This document shows positions 5,750-6,928 of a stretch of 6,928 nt of DNA, piece after piece. Numbering within the stretch: position 1 is the stretch's first letter; each line of letters begins with the position of its first letter. Origin of the DNA: an uncultured Coriobacteriaceae bacterium (GTDB lineage: Bacteria > Actinomycetota > Coriobacteriia > Coriobacteriales > Atopobiaceae); the NCBI GenBank assembly GCA_900551595.1, contig URWR01000087.1, forward strand, positions 1 to 6,928, written 5' to 3'. The translations under genes and the position numbers were made by a program. Below the pieces are notes generated by a model. It was not told the origin of the DNA and searched no databases. It saw only the letters and a list, made by a program, of their open reading frames with translations.

Positions 5750-6928
5750 CTAGAGACGCATCTCCTCAGTATCTTCGGCTGTTTCACGAACAATACGCCG
5801 CAAAATGCAATCGTGTTCAAGAGCATGCGTTGCTTGTTCAGGAAGATAAACGGAGAGCCTGCCATCGAGGGTAGAAAAATCAGCCCAGCCTTCTGCATCA
5901 ATTTGGGTGTCTGATTGTTCGCCTAATACGCATGACCAGGTTTCGCCTGCGTGATGTTTACCTACATACATATGCTTTTGTCCACCATCGCGATCGGTGA
6001 GCACCACCGCAAGGCCACTTCCAGAATGTTCAGATTCACCCTCGCGCGTCCATCCTATAACGTCAGGGGCGTCGAGAAAGTCGTGTTGAGGTCCATATGA
6101 GAAGCGTCGACGCACCTCCATCAACAATGGCAGTTCTTGTACAGCAGGAATATTGCCGCCGTTAGGCATGCCATAAAGATCTCCGTAGAACACACAGGGA
6201 TAACCGGCTTCACGTAAGAGAATGAGAGCGTATGCTGCGGGTTTAAACCACGACTGAACAAAAGATTGCAATGCTTGTCCTGGTTGCGTGTCGTGATTTT
6301 CGGCAAAAGTTACAGCATGAATAGGATCTTTTGCAACCAGTGTGTTATCAAAAATCTTTGAGAGATCTACATTGCCCTGAGAGCACGACGCTCGATACAG
6401 GTTGTAATGGAGCGGAACATCAAAAAGCGAAAGCGCACGTTCTTCTCCCAAATATGCGAGAAGTTCTTCGGATGTTCGTCCCCAATACTCTCCGACACAA
6501 AAGAGCTCGCGATTAGTTTGTTTGCGAATCTCAGCAATCCATCTCAGATAAAAGTTTCGATCAATATGTTTGAGAGCATCAAGACGAAATCCATCTAAGT
6601 TACAGTTGGTGACGTACCAGCTGCCCCACTTTACGAGCTCCTCATAAACACGTGGGTCATTGACATCTACATCAGCGCCCATCAGGTAGTCGTAGTTACC
6701 ATTTTCAATCCGTTCTACCGCATCATCCCAATGCTTTCCCTCAAAGAGGTAGATGCCCTTTTGTTTAGTTCTCTCGTCCCAATCCACGCCGTGAAAGCAA
6801 GACCAGTCCCAGGTAAAGTCAGAATACCTGCCGTTTCTGCCAGGAAAAGTAAAACGGGTCCAGGCTAAAATCGTGCGGGGTATATCTACCGCTTCACCTC
6901 TATTAGTTGACAACACTTCTTGGGCGCG
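5750..6928 (-). CDS. Alpha-amylase, glycoside hydrolase family 13, liquefying/AmyA type (5' end cut by right edge)
   Basis: The enzyme hydrolyses internal alpha-1,4 bonds in starch, glycogen or maltodextrins. The 392 visible residues begin shortly before AWTRFTFPGR and cover the rest of the TIM barrel and the C-terminal beta domain, resembling Bacillus licheniformis-type amylases and E. coli AmyA. The catalytic triad is visible: nucleophile Asp in GFRLDALKH (codon 6578-6580), acid/base Glu in VGEYW (6488-6490) and the transition-state Asp in ENHDT (6290-6292). YDYLMGADVD and the LKH histidine match the calcium/sodium-site region of that group. After the normal final strand (RLSVYLPE) there is a charged tail of about 28 residues. 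The frame stays open to the window edge; GTG 6914-6916 is an internal Val, so the start and any signal peptide are not visible. Secretion therefore cannot be judged. It lies upstream of the HAD gene in the same direction. Confidence 0.93.
   Translation of the reverse strand, partial: RAQEVLSTNRGEAVDIPRTILAWTRFTFPGRNGRYSDFTWDWSCFHGVDWDERTKQKGIYLFEGKHWDDAVERIENGNYDYLMGADVDVNDPRVYEELVKWGSWYVTNCNLDGFRLDALKHIDRNFYLRWIAEIRKQTNRELFCVGEYWGRTSEELLAYLGEERALSLFDVPLHYNLYRASCSQGNVDLSKIFDNTLVAKDPIHAVTFAENHDTQPGQALQSFVQSWFKPAAYALILLREAGYPCVFYGDLYGMPNGGNIPAVQELPLLMEVRRRFSYGPQHDFLDAPDVIGWTREGESEHSGSGLAVVLTDRDGGQKHMYVGKHHAGETWSCVLGEQSDTQIDAEGWADFSTLDGRLSVYLPEQATHALEHDCILRRIVRETAEDTEEMRL

Noticed and set aside
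6914..6916. GTG as the start of the amylase
   Set aside because: It aligns with an internal Val well inside GH13 domain B, and the frame continues in homologous sequence to the window edge (RAQEV...). The true start lies outside.

Overview
The window looks like a chromosomal segment of a bacterium with intermediate GC. The best guess is a member of the Coriobacteriia (Actinomycetota), perhaps an Atopobium/Lancefieldella-like oral or gut anaerobe. This is an inference from three things: the protein style of the phosphate-control genes, the unusual MetRS-like enzyme, and a cytoplasmic-type GH13 amylase. It was not tested by any search.

Layout. The left 2.8 kb reads rightward. It holds the 3' part of phoU (cut by the left edge), then a PhoB/OmpR-type response regulator and a PhoR-type sensor kinase. 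Only 1 and 4 bases separate these genes, so they form one tightly coupled phosphate-sensing unit that probably trails a pst transporter operon lying outside the window. The unit ends with tandem in-frame stop codons and a compact hairpin terminator at 2820-2850, A-flanked on one side and T-flanked on the other, which can serve both strands.

The right 4.1 kb reads leftward and converges on that terminator. In order of transcription it holds a GH13 alpha-amylase (5' end cut by the right edge), a HAD-family phosphatase of the phosphoglycolate phosphatase type 44 bp downstream, and a 679-residue methionyl-tRNA-synthetase-like protein 89 bp further on. The MetRS-like gene has a plausible promoter of its own with a small palindrome over the -10 element.

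How the genes work together. PhoU, PhoB and PhoR should couple phosphate uptake to transcription. The amylase breaks internal or external alpha-glucan, and the HAD enzyme removes phosphate from a small metabolite. The tRNA synthetase homologue has no obvious functional link to either.

No mobile element, CRISPR array, RNA gene or clearly new system was seen. The item most worth a second look is the MetRS-like protein. It keeps the fold landmarks (HFGH, a zinc knuckle, the Asn/Arg anticodon pair) but has KASSS in place of KMSKS, an altered substrate-pocket motif, an internal insertion, and apparently lacks the usual anticodon-stacking Trp.
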